A DNA stretch of 64,000 nt, from the NCBI RefSeq assembly GCF_002556545.1, contig NZ_CP022685.1:6550001-6614000 (forward strand), read 5' to 3'. Below, one piece after another: positions 36,449-44,958 of this stretch (its first letter is position 1; each line of letters opens with the position of its first letter). A model generated the notes under the pieces. The model made no database searches. It saw only the letters and a program-made list of their open reading frames with translations, and was not told the DNA's origin. The translations under genes and the position numbers were made by a program. This DNA is from Streptomyces formicae. Lineage in GTDB: Bacteria; Actinomycetota; Actinomycetes; Streptomycetales; Streptomycetaceae.

Positions 36449-38127
36449 ACCCCTATGAGTACGCCGCTACGCACGGCCCGCGCGCGGGCGACCACGTCCG
36501 GCTCGGTGACTCGGGCCTGACGATCCGGGTCGAGTCCGACGCGCAGCGGCACGGCGACGAGTTCCTCGCCGGTTTCGGCAAGACGGCCCGTGACGGGCTG
36601 CATCTGAAGGCCGCCGCGGTCCGTGAGACCTGTGACGTCGTGATCAGCAACGTCGTGGTCATCGATGCGGTGCAGGGCATCCGCAAGGTGTCCATCGGGA
36701 TCCGGGAGGGGCGGATCGCCTCGATCGGGCGGGCGGGAAATCCCGACACCCTGGACGGCGTCGACGTCGTCGTCGGCACCGGCACGTCCATCGTGTCGGG
36801 GGAGGGCCTCATCGCCACCGCCGGGTCCGTGGACACCCATGTGCACCTGCTCTCGCCGCGCATCATGGAGGCGTCCCTCGCGTCCGGCGTGACCACGATC
36901 ATCGGCCAGGAGTTCGGCCCGGTGTGGGGTGTGGGCGTCAACTCGCCCTGGGCGCTGCGGCATGCCTTCAATGCCTTCGACGCCTGGCCGGTCAACATCG
37001 GCTTCCTGGGCCGCGGTTCGTCCTCGTACGACGCGCCGCTGATCGAGGCGCTCGCCGAGGGCGGCGCGTCCGGGTTCAAGGTGCACGAGGACATGGGCGC
37101 GCACACGCGGGCGCTGGATACGGCGTTGCGGGTGGCGGAGGAGCATGACGTCCAAGTCGCGCTGCACAGTGATGGGTTGAACGAGTGTCTTTCCGTCGAG
37201 GACACCTTGAGTGTTCTGGAGGGGCGGACGATCCACGCCTTCCACATCGAGGGCTGCGGCGGCGGTCACGTGCCGAACGTGTTGAAGATGGCGGGCGTGC
37301 CGAACGTGATCGGCTCCTCGACCAATCCCACGCTCCCCTTCGGGCGGGACGCGGTCGCCGAGCACTACGGGATGATCGTCTCGGTCCACGATCTGAAGAC
37401 CGATCTGCCCGGTGACGCGGCGATGGCCCGTGACCGGATCCGCGCCGGGACCATGGGGGCCGAAGACGTCCTGCACGACCTGGGCGCGATCGGCATCACG
37501 TCGTCGGACGCGCAGGGCATGGGGCGGGCGGGTGAGACCGTGCGCCGGACGTTCGCGATGGCCGGGAAGATGAAGGCCGAGCTGGGTCCGATGGAGGGCG
37601 ACGGCGAGCACGACGACAACGCGCGCGTGCTGCGCTACATCGCCAAGCTGACCATCAACCCCGCCCTCGCCCACGGCCTGGCCCACGAGGTCGGTTCCAT
37701 CGAGGTCGGCAAGATGGCCGACATCGTGCTCTGGCGCCCGCAGTACTTCGGCGCCAAGCCGCAGATGGTCCTCAAGTCGGGATTCCCCGCCTACGGAGTC
37801 ACCGGCGACCCGAACGCCGCCACCGACACCTGCGAACCCCTCGTACTCGGACCGCTGTTCGGCGGGCACGGCGCCGTGCCCGCCGACATCTCCGTCGCCT
37901 TCGTCGCGCAGGCCGCCGTCGACCAGGGCAACGACCTCATGCCCACCCGGCGCAGGCGGGTCGCCGTGCGCGGCACCCGGGGCATCGGGCCCGCCGACCT
38001 GCGCCTGAACTCCCGTACCGGAGCCGTCGACGTGAACCAGCGCACCGGCCTGGTCACCCTCGACGGCGACCCGGTCCGCTCCGAGCCCGCCGACTCGGTC
38101 TCCCTCAACCGCCTCTACTTCCTCTGA
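36445..38127 (+). CDS. ureC: Urease alpha (catalytic) subunit, noncanonical
   Basis: A 560-residue amidohydrolase of the urease alpha family. By motif alignment all nickel ligands are kept: His132 and His134 (DTHVHLL), Lys212 (carbamylated; GFKVHED), His241 (ALHSDGLNE), His267 (FHIEGCGGGH), Asp355 (SSDAQ); His214 and His315 are also present. The mobile flap, normally MVCHHL, reads IVSVHDL, so the conserved flap Cys is Val314. Several other motifs depart from typical ureases. Urea hydrolysis is likely but not certain, and activation would need accessory proteins from elsewhere in the genome. Confidence 0.9.
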   Translation: MNPYEYAATHGPRAGDHVRLGDSGLTIRVESDAQRHGDEFLAGFGKTARDGLHLKAAAVRETCDVVISNVVVIDAVQGIRKVSIGIREGRIASIGRAGNPDTLDGVDVVVGTGTSIVSGEGLIATAGSVDTHVHLLSPRIMEASLASGVTTIIGQEFGPVWGVGVNSPWALRHAFNAFDAWPVNIGFLGRGSSSYDAPLIEALAEGGASGFKVHEDMGAHTRALDTALRVAEEHDVQVALHSDGLNECLSVEDTLSVLEGRTIHAFHIEGCGGGHVPNVLKMAGVPNVIGSSTNPTLPFGRDAVAEHYGMIVSVHDLKTDLPGDAAMARDRIRAGTMGAEDVLHDLGAIGITSSDAQGMGRAGETVRRTFAMAGKMKAELGPMEGDGEHDDNARVLRYIAKLTINPALAHGLAHEVGSIEVGKMADIVLWRPQYFGAKPQMVLKSGFPAYGVTGDPNAATDTCEPLVLGPLFGGHGAVPADISVAFVAQAAVDQGNDLMPTRRRRVAVRGTRGIGPADLRLNSRTGAVDVNQRTGLVTLDGDPVRSEPADSVSLNRLYFL

Positions 38128-38138
38128 AGGTGTACGAC

Positions 38139-39176
38139 ATGTCTGCTGCCGCCGACGGTTTCCGCATGCCCGCCGAGTGGGCCCCGCACGAGCGCACCTG
38201 GATGGCGTGGCCGTGCCCCAACCCCACCTTCGACGATCCGGAGGGCCTGGACGAGTCCCGCCTCGCCTGGGCCGCGGTCGCCCGTGCCGTACGCCGCTTC
38301 GAGCCCGTCACCGTGGTGTGCGGGCCCGCCCAGGCCGCGTACGCCAAGGAGCTCCTCGGCCCGGACGTCGAGGTGACCGAGCGGGAGCTCGACGACGCCT
38401 GGATGCGCGACATCGGCCCCACCTTCCTGACCGACGGCAAGGGGCGACTGGCCGCCGTCGACTGGACGTTCAACGGCTGGGGCGCCCAGGACTGGGCCCG
38501 CTGGGACCACGACGCCAAGGTCGGGGCGCACGTCGCCGACCTCGCGGGAGCCCGGACGTACACGTCGCGGCTGGTGAACGAGGGCGGCGGCATCCACGTC
38601 GACGGCGAGGGCACCGTGCTGCTCACCGAGACCGTGCAGCTCGGCCCCGAGCGCAACCCCGGCTGGACGAAGGAGCAGGTCGAGGCGGAGATCCACGCCC
38701 ACCTCGGCACGACGAAGGCGATCTGGCTGCCGCGCGGCCTCACCGCCGACTACCCGGGCCACGGCTTCGGCACCATCGGCCACGTCGACATCGTCGCCGC
38801 GTTCGCCGCGCCCGGCGTGGTCCTCGTGCACTCCCAGCGCGACCCCGCCCACCCCGACTTCGAGGTCAGCAAGGAGATCATCGCGACCCTGGAGGGGCAG
38901 ACCGACGCGCGCGGCCGCACCCTGAAGATCGTCGAGGTGCCCGCGCCGACCGTCCTGAAGGACGCCGAGGGCTGGGTCGACTACTCCTACATCAACCACT
39001 ACCTCTGCAACGGCGGCGTCGTCCTGTGCGCCTTCGGCGACCCGAACGACGAGATCGCGGCGGGCATCTTCCGCGGGCTCTTCCCCGAGCGGACCGTGAC
39101 GCTCGTCGACGCCCGTACGATCTTTGCCGGGGGTGGTGGCATCCACTGCATCACCCAGCAGCAGCCGAGGGTGTGA
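38139..39176 (+). CDS. aguA: Agmatine deiminase
   Basis: A 345-residue guanidino-group modifying hydrolase (peptidylarginine deiminase family) converting agmatine to N-carbamoylputrescine and ammonia. Signatures: RMPAEWAPHERTWMAWP at the N-terminus, DDAWMRDIGPTF, NEGGGIHVDGEG and the C-terminal catalytic Cys in FAGGGGIHCITQQQP. The start is the ATG at 38139, 8 bp after GAAGG, 11 bp beyond ureC. It is followed by a TetR gene in the same operon. No carbamoylputrescine amidase is adjacent. Confidence 0.93.
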   Translation: MSAAADGFRMPAEWAPHERTWMAWPCPNPTFDDPEGLDESRLAWAAVARAVRRFEPVTVVCGPAQAAYAKELLGPDVEVTERELDDAWMRDIGPTFLTDGKGRLAAVDWTFNGWGAQDWARWDHDAKVGAHVADLAGARTYTSRLVNEGGGIHVDGEGTVLLTETVQLGPERNPGWTKEQVEAEIHAHLGTTKAIWLPRGLTADYPGHGFGTIGHVDIVAAFAAPGVVLVHSQRDPAHPDFEVSKEIIATLEGQTDARGRTLKIVEVPAPTVLKDAEGWVDYSYINHYLCNGGVVLCAFGDPNDEIAAGIFRGLFPERTVTLVDARTIFAGGGGIHCITQQQPRV

Positions 39177-39201
39177 TCGGCGAATCGACAAGGAGTGCTC
39201 C

Positions 39202-39828
39202 ATGGCAGGTGGCGGTCAGTCCCGCGCGCGGAAGAACGCCCCACCGCGTGAGGACGTCCTGGCCGCCGCCATGGAGATGATCGCCGAGCGCGGCCTGGAG
39301 AAGCTCACCATGGCCGCGCTCGGCCGCGAGGTCGACATGAGCTCCGGCCACCTCCTCTACTACTTCCGCACCAAGGACGAGCTGCTCCTGCGCACCCTGG
39401 AGTGGAGCGAGGGCCGCCTCGGCGCCGAGCGCGGCCGCCTCCTGGCCCGGCAGGGCACGGCCCGCGAGCGCCTGGACGCGTACGTCGAGCTGTACGTCCC
39501 CAACGCTCCCGGCGATCCGCACTGGACGCTCTGGCTCGAGGTGTGGAACCGCTCCCTGAACGCCGACGAGGGCGGCCGCGACCGGCAGGCCGCGATCGAG
39601 GGCGCCTGGCACCGCGACCTGGTGGCGCTGCTCGCCGAGGGCATCTCGCGCGGTGAGTTCGGCGCGGTCGACCCCGACCGCTTCGCGACCCGCCTCAGGG
39701 CGCTGCTCGACGGCTTCTCGATCCACGTGGCGATCGGCCTGCGCGGCACCGGGAGGGCCCAAGTGCTCGCGCACGTAAGGGAGTTCCTGGACGAGACGCT
39801 CGCCACGGACGCCCGGCGGCCTGTCTAG
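39202..39828 (+). CDS. TetR-family regulator of the urease/agmatine operon
   Basis: A 208-residue TetR regulator with an AAGGAG site before its ATG. The DNA-binding region is MIAERGLEKLTMAALGREVD then SGHLLYYFRTKDELL. The C-terminal half resembles the BetI-like ligand-binding group (WNRSLNADEGGRDRQ). It ends the operon ureAB-ureC-aguA, 25 bp after aguA. It probably controls that operon and the divergent permease through the dyads at 35623 and 35691. Confidence 0.9.
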   Translation: MAGGGQSRARKNAPPREDVLAAAMEMIAERGLEKLTMAALGREVDMSSGHLLYYFRTKDELLLRTLEWSEGRLGAERGRLLARQGTARERLDAYVELYVPNAPGDPHWTLWLEVWNRSLNADEGGRDRQAAIEGAWHRDLVALLAEGISRGEFGAVDPDRFATRLRALLDGFSIHVAIGLRGTGRAQVLAHVREFLDETLATDARRPV

Positions 39829-39930
39829 GTTGTACGCAAACCATCGGATTGCCTGCTGCCTTGTGGTGCGTTTCCATCCTCGTGGGCCCCGGTGTCGGGC
39901 CGGGGGAGAGACAGGTCTTTGGGGGAAGCC

Positions 39931-41013
39931 GTGTCCACTGCCACGTCCACCACGTCCACTGTCGTGTCCGGTGCCAGACGTGTGTCCCTGAGCGTCGTGC
40001 TGGCCGCCGCGCTCGGGGCCGCCGTGTCACCGGCCACGGCGCAGGCCGCGCCGCCCGCTCCCCGGGCCGAGCGGGTGAGCGTCGCGGCCGACGGGACCGA
40101 GGCCGACGGCGCGTCCGGCGCCGCGTCCCTGTCGGGCGACGGGCGACACGTGGCCTTCAGCAGCTCGGCCGAGAATCTGACCCAGGGTCACCAGGGTCCG
40201 TACGACTACGGATTCGTGCGCGACCTGCGCACGGGCGAGGTGACCCGGCTGAAGAACTCCATGGGCGCCCCCGTCATCAGTGACGACGGCCGCTATGCCG
40301 CACACACCGGCTGGGGCGCGCACGGCATCAACGTCTTCCTCACCGACCTGAGCACGGGGGAGCGCGAGCAGATCGACGGCAAGGGCTTCAAGGACAGCTC
40401 GGCCCACCCGTCGATCAGCGCCGACGGCCGCTTCGTCGCCTACAAGCTCCAGCCGCGCCACCCCGGCGACCCCGCCAGGGTCGAGGTCTACGACCGGGTG
40501 AGCGACACCCGCGAGGTCGTCAGCGAAGGACCGCAGGACGCGACCCGCGACATGGTGGACCCGTCCCTCAGCGCCGACGGCCGCCATGTCGCCTACGAGG
40601 ACAAGGGCACCGGACAGGTCTGGCTCCGCGACCGGGCCACGGGCACCCTCACCCGCGTCGACGACGGCACCGCGTCCACGCTGGTGCAGGTCAACGGCCG
40701 CAGCGTCGCGATGAACTCCGCCGACGGCGCGTACGTACGCGATCTGCGCACCGGAAAGGTCCGCCGCCTCCCGGGCGGCCACGCGCAGGCCCTGAGCAGG
40801 GACGGGCGCCAACTCCTCTACGGGGACGGAGAGTCGAACGTCGTGCTGCGCCGCCTCTCCAGCGGCCACGAGGTGGCCGTCGGGCACGGCTCGGCGGGCC
40901 CCGGCGCGATCGCCGCGAAGGGGCGGGGCATCGTCTTCAGCTCGGAGGACGCCGACATCGTGCCGGGCGACACCAACGGTCTGCGCGACGTCTTCAAGTG
41001 GACGGCGCGATGA
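39931..41013 (+). CDS. Secreted TolB-like beta-propeller protein (copy 1)
   Basis: A 360-residue exported protein. The signal peptide (RRVSLSVVLAAALGAAVSP, then AQA cleavage) precedes RAERVSVAADG. At least six PD40-type repeats follow, with the form SxSxDGRxVAF (SLSGDGRHVAFSS, SISADGRFVAYKL, SLSADGRHVAYED). The C-terminus is VPGDTNGLRDVFKWTAR. The fold should be a six- or seven-bladed propeller; such domains bind proteins or glycans, and no catalytic motif is seen. The GTG at 39931 follows GGGGGAAG. It is the first of four paralogs; its TGA overlaps the ATG of copy 2. Confidence 0.85.
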   Translation: MSTATSTTSTVVSGARRVSLSVVLAAALGAAVSPATAQAAPPAPRAERVSVAADGTEADGASGAASLSGDGRHVAFSSSAENLTQGHQGPYDYGFVRDLRTGEVTRLKNSMGAPVISDDGRYAAHTGWGAHGINVFLTDLSTGEREQIDGKGFKDSSAHPSISADGRFVAYKLQPRHPGDPARVEVYDRVSDTREVVSEGPQDATRDMVDPSLSADGRHVAYEDKGTGQVWLRDRATGTLTRVDDGTASTLVQVNGRSVAMNSADGAYVRDLRTGKVRRLPGGHAQALSRDGRQLLYGDGESNVVLRRLSSGHEVAVGHGSAGPGAIAAKGRGIVFSSEDADIVPGDTNGLRDVFKWTAR

Positions 41014-42083
41014 GGAACGGCGCCGCGGTAGCGGCCCTCGCGGCGGCCGTCGTCGTGACCTTCACCGCGACCGAGGCCACCGCGCGGGCGCCCCGCACCG
41101 AGCGCGTCAGCACCACGAGCACGGGCGCGCAGCTGGACGGCTCCTCGCACCAGGGCGTGCTCAGCGACGACGGGCGCTACGCCGCCTTCTCCACGAAGGC
41201 CGTCGAGTTCGGCTGTCACCGCAACGCCTACACCTGCCTCCAGGTGAAGGACCGGGCCACCGGCGAGGTGACCGCGGTGCCCGGCGCGGACGGGTTCTCC
41301 TGGGCGCCGCCGGTCCTCAGCGGCGACGGGCGCCACGTGGGCTTCACGGCGGGCACCAAGGTCCCCGTGCCCGAGGTGTACGACCGCGTGACCGGCACCT
41401 CCCGACGGGTCCTGCCGGACTCCGACGACCAGGCGTGGGTCGGCGAGCTGTGGTCGCTCAGCCGCGACGGCGGCCACGTCGCCTACGGCGCGGGCACCCG
41501 TCCCCGGCCCACCCAGCGGCTGTACGTGCGCGACACGGCACGCGGCACCGACGACCTGATCTCCGGCGAGGCGGACGGCGACAAGGAGTTCGCGTCGGTC
41601 AGCGCCGACGGCACCCGCGTCGCCTACCAACTGCGCACGGCGGGCGACGACCGGGCCGACGTCCTCGTCAGGAACCGCACGACCGGCGAGACCGTCCAGG
41701 TCGACAAGGGCCTGGGAAGGAGCCGACTCGTCCAACTCGGCGAGAGCGGACGGGAGGTGGTCCTCGTCGCCGACGGCGGCACCTACGTACACGACCTGCG
41801 CACCGGCAGGACCCGGCACCTCGCGGACGCGCCCGCCGTCTCCGCGAGCCGGGACGGGCGGTACGCGGTCGTCCGCGCGGTGAAGGGGGACTCGGCGGAG
41901 GAGGGCACCCTGACGCTGCTCGATCTGCGCACGGGCAGGCGTACGCCCGTGGGCCACGGCGACGCCGTACCGGGCGCCGTCACCGCGCGGGGCCGCGAGG
42001 TGGCGTTCACCTCAGGGGCCACGGACCTGGTGCCGGACGACACGAACGGCGACTTCGACATCTTCGTACGGCACACACGCTGA
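41010..42083 (+). CDS. Secreted TolB-like beta-propeller protein (copy 2)
   Basis: A 357-residue paralog of the preceding gene, translationally coupled through ATGA. The signal peptide ends near TATEATARA and is followed by PRTERVSTTSTGAQLDGSS. Blades include VLSDDGRYAAFST, VLSGDGRHVGFTA and SLSRDGGHVAYGA, and the C-terminus is VPDDTNGDFDIFVRHTR. Divergence from copy 1 is substantial, so the duplication is old. The function is unknown; an extracellular binding role is inferred. Confidence 0.84.
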   Translation: MRNGAAVAALAAAVVVTFTATEATARAPRTERVSTTSTGAQLDGSSHQGVLSDDGRYAAFSTKAVEFGCHRNAYTCLQVKDRATGEVTAVPGADGFSWAPPVLSGDGRHVGFTAGTKVPVPEVYDRVTGTSRRVLPDSDDQAWVGELWSLSRDGGHVAYGAGTRPRPTQRLYVRDTARGTDDLISGEADGDKEFASVSADGTRVAYQLRTAGDDRADVLVRNRTTGETVQVDKGLGRSRLVQLGESGREVVLVADGGTYVHDLRTGRTRHLADAPAVSASRDGRYAVVRAVKGDSAEEGTLTLLDLRTGRRTPVGHGDAVPGAVTARGREVAFTSGATDLVPDDTNGDFDIFVRHTR

Positions 42084-42103
42084 ACCACATCGGGGGACCA
42101 CAC

Positions 42104-43318
42104 ATGAGCAGCAGCGAGAGAGCCGTCACCGGACTGTGCCTGGCCGCCGTGCTCGGCACGGTGGGAGCGCTCCCCGCGCACGCGGAGCCCGACCCGCAGC
42201 CGCCCGCCACCGAGCGGATCAGCACCACGTACGAGGGCGCGCAGCTGGCCGAGCCGTCCTACGGACCCGCGATGGGTTCGGGCCGCGTCACCGGCTTCAC
42301 CGCCGAGGGCCCCGCGGGGCGGGTCGACACGGACGGCCTGCCGGACGTGTACCTGCACGACGGCTACGGCGGCGGCAACTCCGAGGTCAGCTACGGCGCG
42401 GACGGCCCTTCGCGCGACGCGGGGCCCTGCGCGAGCGGGCGGATGTTCGGCTTCGTCTCCGAGTCCACGACGCTCGGCAGCCCGCCGCGCCCCGACCACC
42501 GGCCGCTCGCCTACGTCCGCAACCGCTCGGTCGGCAAGATCACCGGCCTGCACGGCTACCAGGGCGTGCCGTTCGCGTCGATGACACAGCCCAGGGTCGA
42601 CCCCGGCTGCCAGTGGATCGCCTACACCGCCACGCTCACGCCGACCGAGGCCGACCCGGACCCGCGCCCGCGCGTCTACCGCTTCCGGTTCGACGGCGGC
42701 ACCACCGACCTGGTCAGCCAGGCGCGGGGCGGCGCGGCGGGGCAGCCGTCCATCAGCGAGAACGGCAGGTACGTCGCCTACGCGCAGGACGGCGCCGTGT
42801 ACGTACGCGACCTGGACACCGGCGCCCTGGAGAAGGCCGACGTCGCCCGCGGCGGCGGCGCGGCGAACGGTGCCTCTTCGGCGCCCTCGCTCAGCGCCGA
42901 CGGCCGCCGGGTCGCCTTCGAGTCCCGCGCGTCCGACCTCGTGCCCGGCGACAGGAACCGCGCCGCGAACGTCTTCGTCCGCGACCTCGACACGGGCACC
43001 ACGACCCTGATCGAGGGCGCACACCCCCAGGACGCCACCACGCAGCCGTCGCTCGCCAAGGACGGCACACACCTCGCCTACGTCGCCGCGCGCGCCCGCG
43101 GCAAGGGCCCCGCGCCCGCCGTCCACCTGCGCGAACTGGCCACCGGGAAGACACGGTTGATCAGCGTCGACCTCGACGGCGGCCGCAACGACCTCGCGGC
43201 GGGCCACCCCTCGGTCAACGAGGACGGCACCGTCGTGGCCTTCGACTCGGCGTCACCCGACCTTGTGCCGGGCGACACCAACAAGGTCTCGGACGTCTTC
43301 TTGCGTACCGTCCGATGA
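42104..43318 (+). CDS. Secreted TolB-like beta-propeller protein (copy 3)
   Basis: A 404-residue paralog, 20 bp after copy 2, with GGGGGACC as ribosome binding site. The signal peptide VTGLCLAAVLGTVGALPAHA is followed by ATERISTTYEGAQLAEPS. Several blades (SISENGRYVAYAQ, SLSADGRRVAFES, SVNEDGTVVAFDS) and the end VPGDTNKVSDVFLRTVR are present. Its first blade is the most degenerate (GSGRVTGFTA). No catalytic or membrane features are apparent. Confidence 0.84.
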   Translation: MSSSERAVTGLCLAAVLGTVGALPAHAEPDPQPPATERISTTYEGAQLAEPSYGPAMGSGRVTGFTAEGPAGRVDTDGLPDVYLHDGYGGGNSEVSYGADGPSRDAGPCASGRMFGFVSESTTLGSPPRPDHRPLAYVRNRSVGKITGLHGYQGVPFASMTQPRVDPGCQWIAYTATLTPTEADPDPRPRVYRFRFDGGTTDLVSQARGGAAGQPSISENGRYVAYAQDGAVYVRDLDTGALEKADVARGGGAANGASSAPSLSADGRRVAFESRASDLVPGDRNRAANVFVRDLDTGTTTLIEGAHPQDATTQPSLAKDGTHLAYVAARARGKGPAPAVHLRELATGKTRLISVDLDGGRNDLAAGHPSVNEDGTVVAFDSASPDLVPGDTNKVSDVFLRTVR

Positions 43319-43362
43319 CATCGGAAACATCTCGATCACCGCACACCACGGGGGACTTGACC

Positions 43363-44631
43363 ATGTACTGCACCCAGCGCAACCGGCTCGCCCTGGCCGT
43401 CGCGGCAGGCGTCGCCGCGGCCACCGTCACCGCCCTGCCCGCCGCCGTCGCCGCGCCCGCCGGTGCGCCCGCGCCCCGCACCGAGGGCGTCAGCGTCACC
43501 GCGGCGGGCGCGGCGGGCAACGACCGCTCCTCGCAGGAGTCGATCAGCAGGAACGGGCGCTACGCGGCGTTCGTGTCCGGCGCGAGCGACCTGGTGGCCG
43601 GGGACACCAACGGCCACGACGACGTCTTCGTCCGCGACCTGCGCGGCGGCCGGACGGAGCGGATCGCCGTGGACGGGCGGGAGCTGAGCAGCCCGTCGCT
43701 CAGCGCCGACGGCCGCTACGTCGCGTTCGTCGCCTCGACCGTCGAGGGCTGGCCGACCGTCCGTGACGTACGGCTCTACGACCGCAGGACCAAGAAGACC
43801 GAGCGCCTGGACGTCGAGCTGCCCGACGGCTACCCCGGCGACAGCGCGGGCACCGTGTCCCTGAGCGCGAACGGGCGCTACGCCGTCTTCAGCACGGACG
43901 GGCCCCGCTTCGACGGCACGGCGGTCTTCCTGCGCGACCGCAGGGCGGGCACCACCGAGCGGATCAGCCACCCCTACACGGGCGGCGACGGGGAGCGCGA
44001 CGCGCACTCGCCGACCGTCAGCGACGACGGCCGCCACGTCGTCTACGCCACCTCCTTCGTGAACGGCCCGCGCGGCGACGACTGGAGCGACCTGTGGCTG
44101 CGCGACCGCGCGACCGGGAAGCTGACGCAGGTGGACCGCTCGTACGACGGGACCAAGACCGAGAAGGAGTCGCTCGACGCCTCCATCAGCGGCGACGGCC
44201 GCACGGTCGTCTTCGAGTCCCGCGACACCCATCTGGTGCCCGACGACAACGACGCCGCCTGGAACGTCTTCGTCCACGACGTCGCGAGCGGCACCAACCG
44301 GCGCGTCCACGGCACCCAGGGCGGCCCCGGCGAGGCGTACACCCGCTCGCCCGCGATCAGCGCCGACGGCCGCTACCTCACCTACATGTCCGAACTGACC
44401 GAGCCCGGCAGCGAGTACGGCAAGGAGTGGCCCACCTACCTGCGCGACCTGAAGAAGGGCACCACCACGCTGGTGACCCCGGACACCGAGGGCGGCGCCG
44501 CGACCGCGAACGTGCTGCCCGGCGGCATCTCCGGCGACGCCCGCCGCATCGCCTTCGACTCGTCGGACGCCTCCCTGCTGCCCGGTGACACCAACGACGG
44601 CGGCGACGTCTTCGTGCGCCACGTGCGCTGA
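43363..44631 (+). CDS. Secreted TolB-like beta-propeller protein (copy 4)
   Basis: A 422-residue paralog and the last of the cluster. The start at 43363 follows GGGGGACTT; an ATG at 43315 in the preceding gene is less likely. The signal peptide RLALAVAAGVAAATVTALP precedes PRTEGVSVTAAGAAGNDRS. Seven blades include SISRNGRYAAFVS, SLSADGRYVAFVA and AISADGRYLTYMS, and the C-terminus is LPGDTNDGGDVFVRHVR. The four proteins share the N-terminal RTExVS and C-terminal DTNxxxDxFxRxxR signatures. Confidence 0.85.
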   Translation: MYCTQRNRLALAVAAGVAAATVTALPAAVAAPAGAPAPRTEGVSVTAAGAAGNDRSSQESISRNGRYAAFVSGASDLVAGDTNGHDDVFVRDLRGGRTERIAVDGRELSSPSLSADGRYVAFVASTVEGWPTVRDVRLYDRRTKKTERLDVELPDGYPGDSAGTVSLSANGRYAVFSTDGPRFDGTAVFLRDRRAGTTERISHPYTGGDGERDAHSPTVSDDGRHVVYATSFVNGPRGDDWSDLWLRDRATGKLTQVDRSYDGTKTEKESLDASISGDGRTVVFESRDTHLVPDDNDAAWNVFVHDVASGTNRRVHGTQGGPGEAYTRSPAISADGRYLTYMSELTEPGSEYGKEWPTYLRDLKKGTTTLVTPDTEGGAATANVLPGGISGDARRIAFDSSDASLLPGDTNDGGDVFVRHVR

Positions 44632-44735
44632 ACCGGGGCGATGCGGGCGGCGTGTCCACGCGCCGCCCGCATCGTGAGACAGGAGCCCCACGGACGGCGA
44701 AAGCGTGGCAAGCTGCCTCCGTGCTCTCGTTCGCC

Positions 44736-44771
44736 ATGATTATTGGCAGCAGGCGCGCCGGTCCGCAGTGA
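44736..44771 (+). CDS. cimA leader peptide with Ile-Ile codons
   Basis: An 11-codon frame, MIIGSRRAGPQ, 56 bp upstream of a Rho-independent terminator and 187 bp before cimA. The consecutive ATT ATT codons are striking because ATT is rare in this genome and isoleucine is the end product of the CimA pathway. An in-frame GTG at 44721 would give a 16-residue form. There is no strong ribosome binding site, so translation is inferred. Confidence 0.65.
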   Translation: MIIGSRRAGPQ

Positions 44772-44826
44772 CCGTCTCGTACCACCATGTACGGGCGGAC
44801 ACCGTCGTCCTCGACCCGCGCGCAGA

Positions 44827-44852
44827 CCTCTCGCACCCGCGAGGGGTTTTTT
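44827..44852 (+). terminator. Attenuator terminator upstream of cimA
   Basis: The stem CCTCTCGC/GCGAGGGG (44827-44834 with 44839-44846) is followed by TTTTTT (44847-44852). It lies between the Ile-Ile leader peptide and cimA. The arrangement copies the ilvB attenuator earlier in the window, including the closing CGAGGGG-T6. Confidence 0.82.
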
Positions 44853-44958
44853 CGTTTCCCGGCCCAACTGCAGCCGGACGCGGAGCGCGCGGGATCATCG
44901 GGGGTGGTGGAGCCGGTCCTTCCGGTAGACCGAGATCCGACACAGGAGCCAGATCAGC

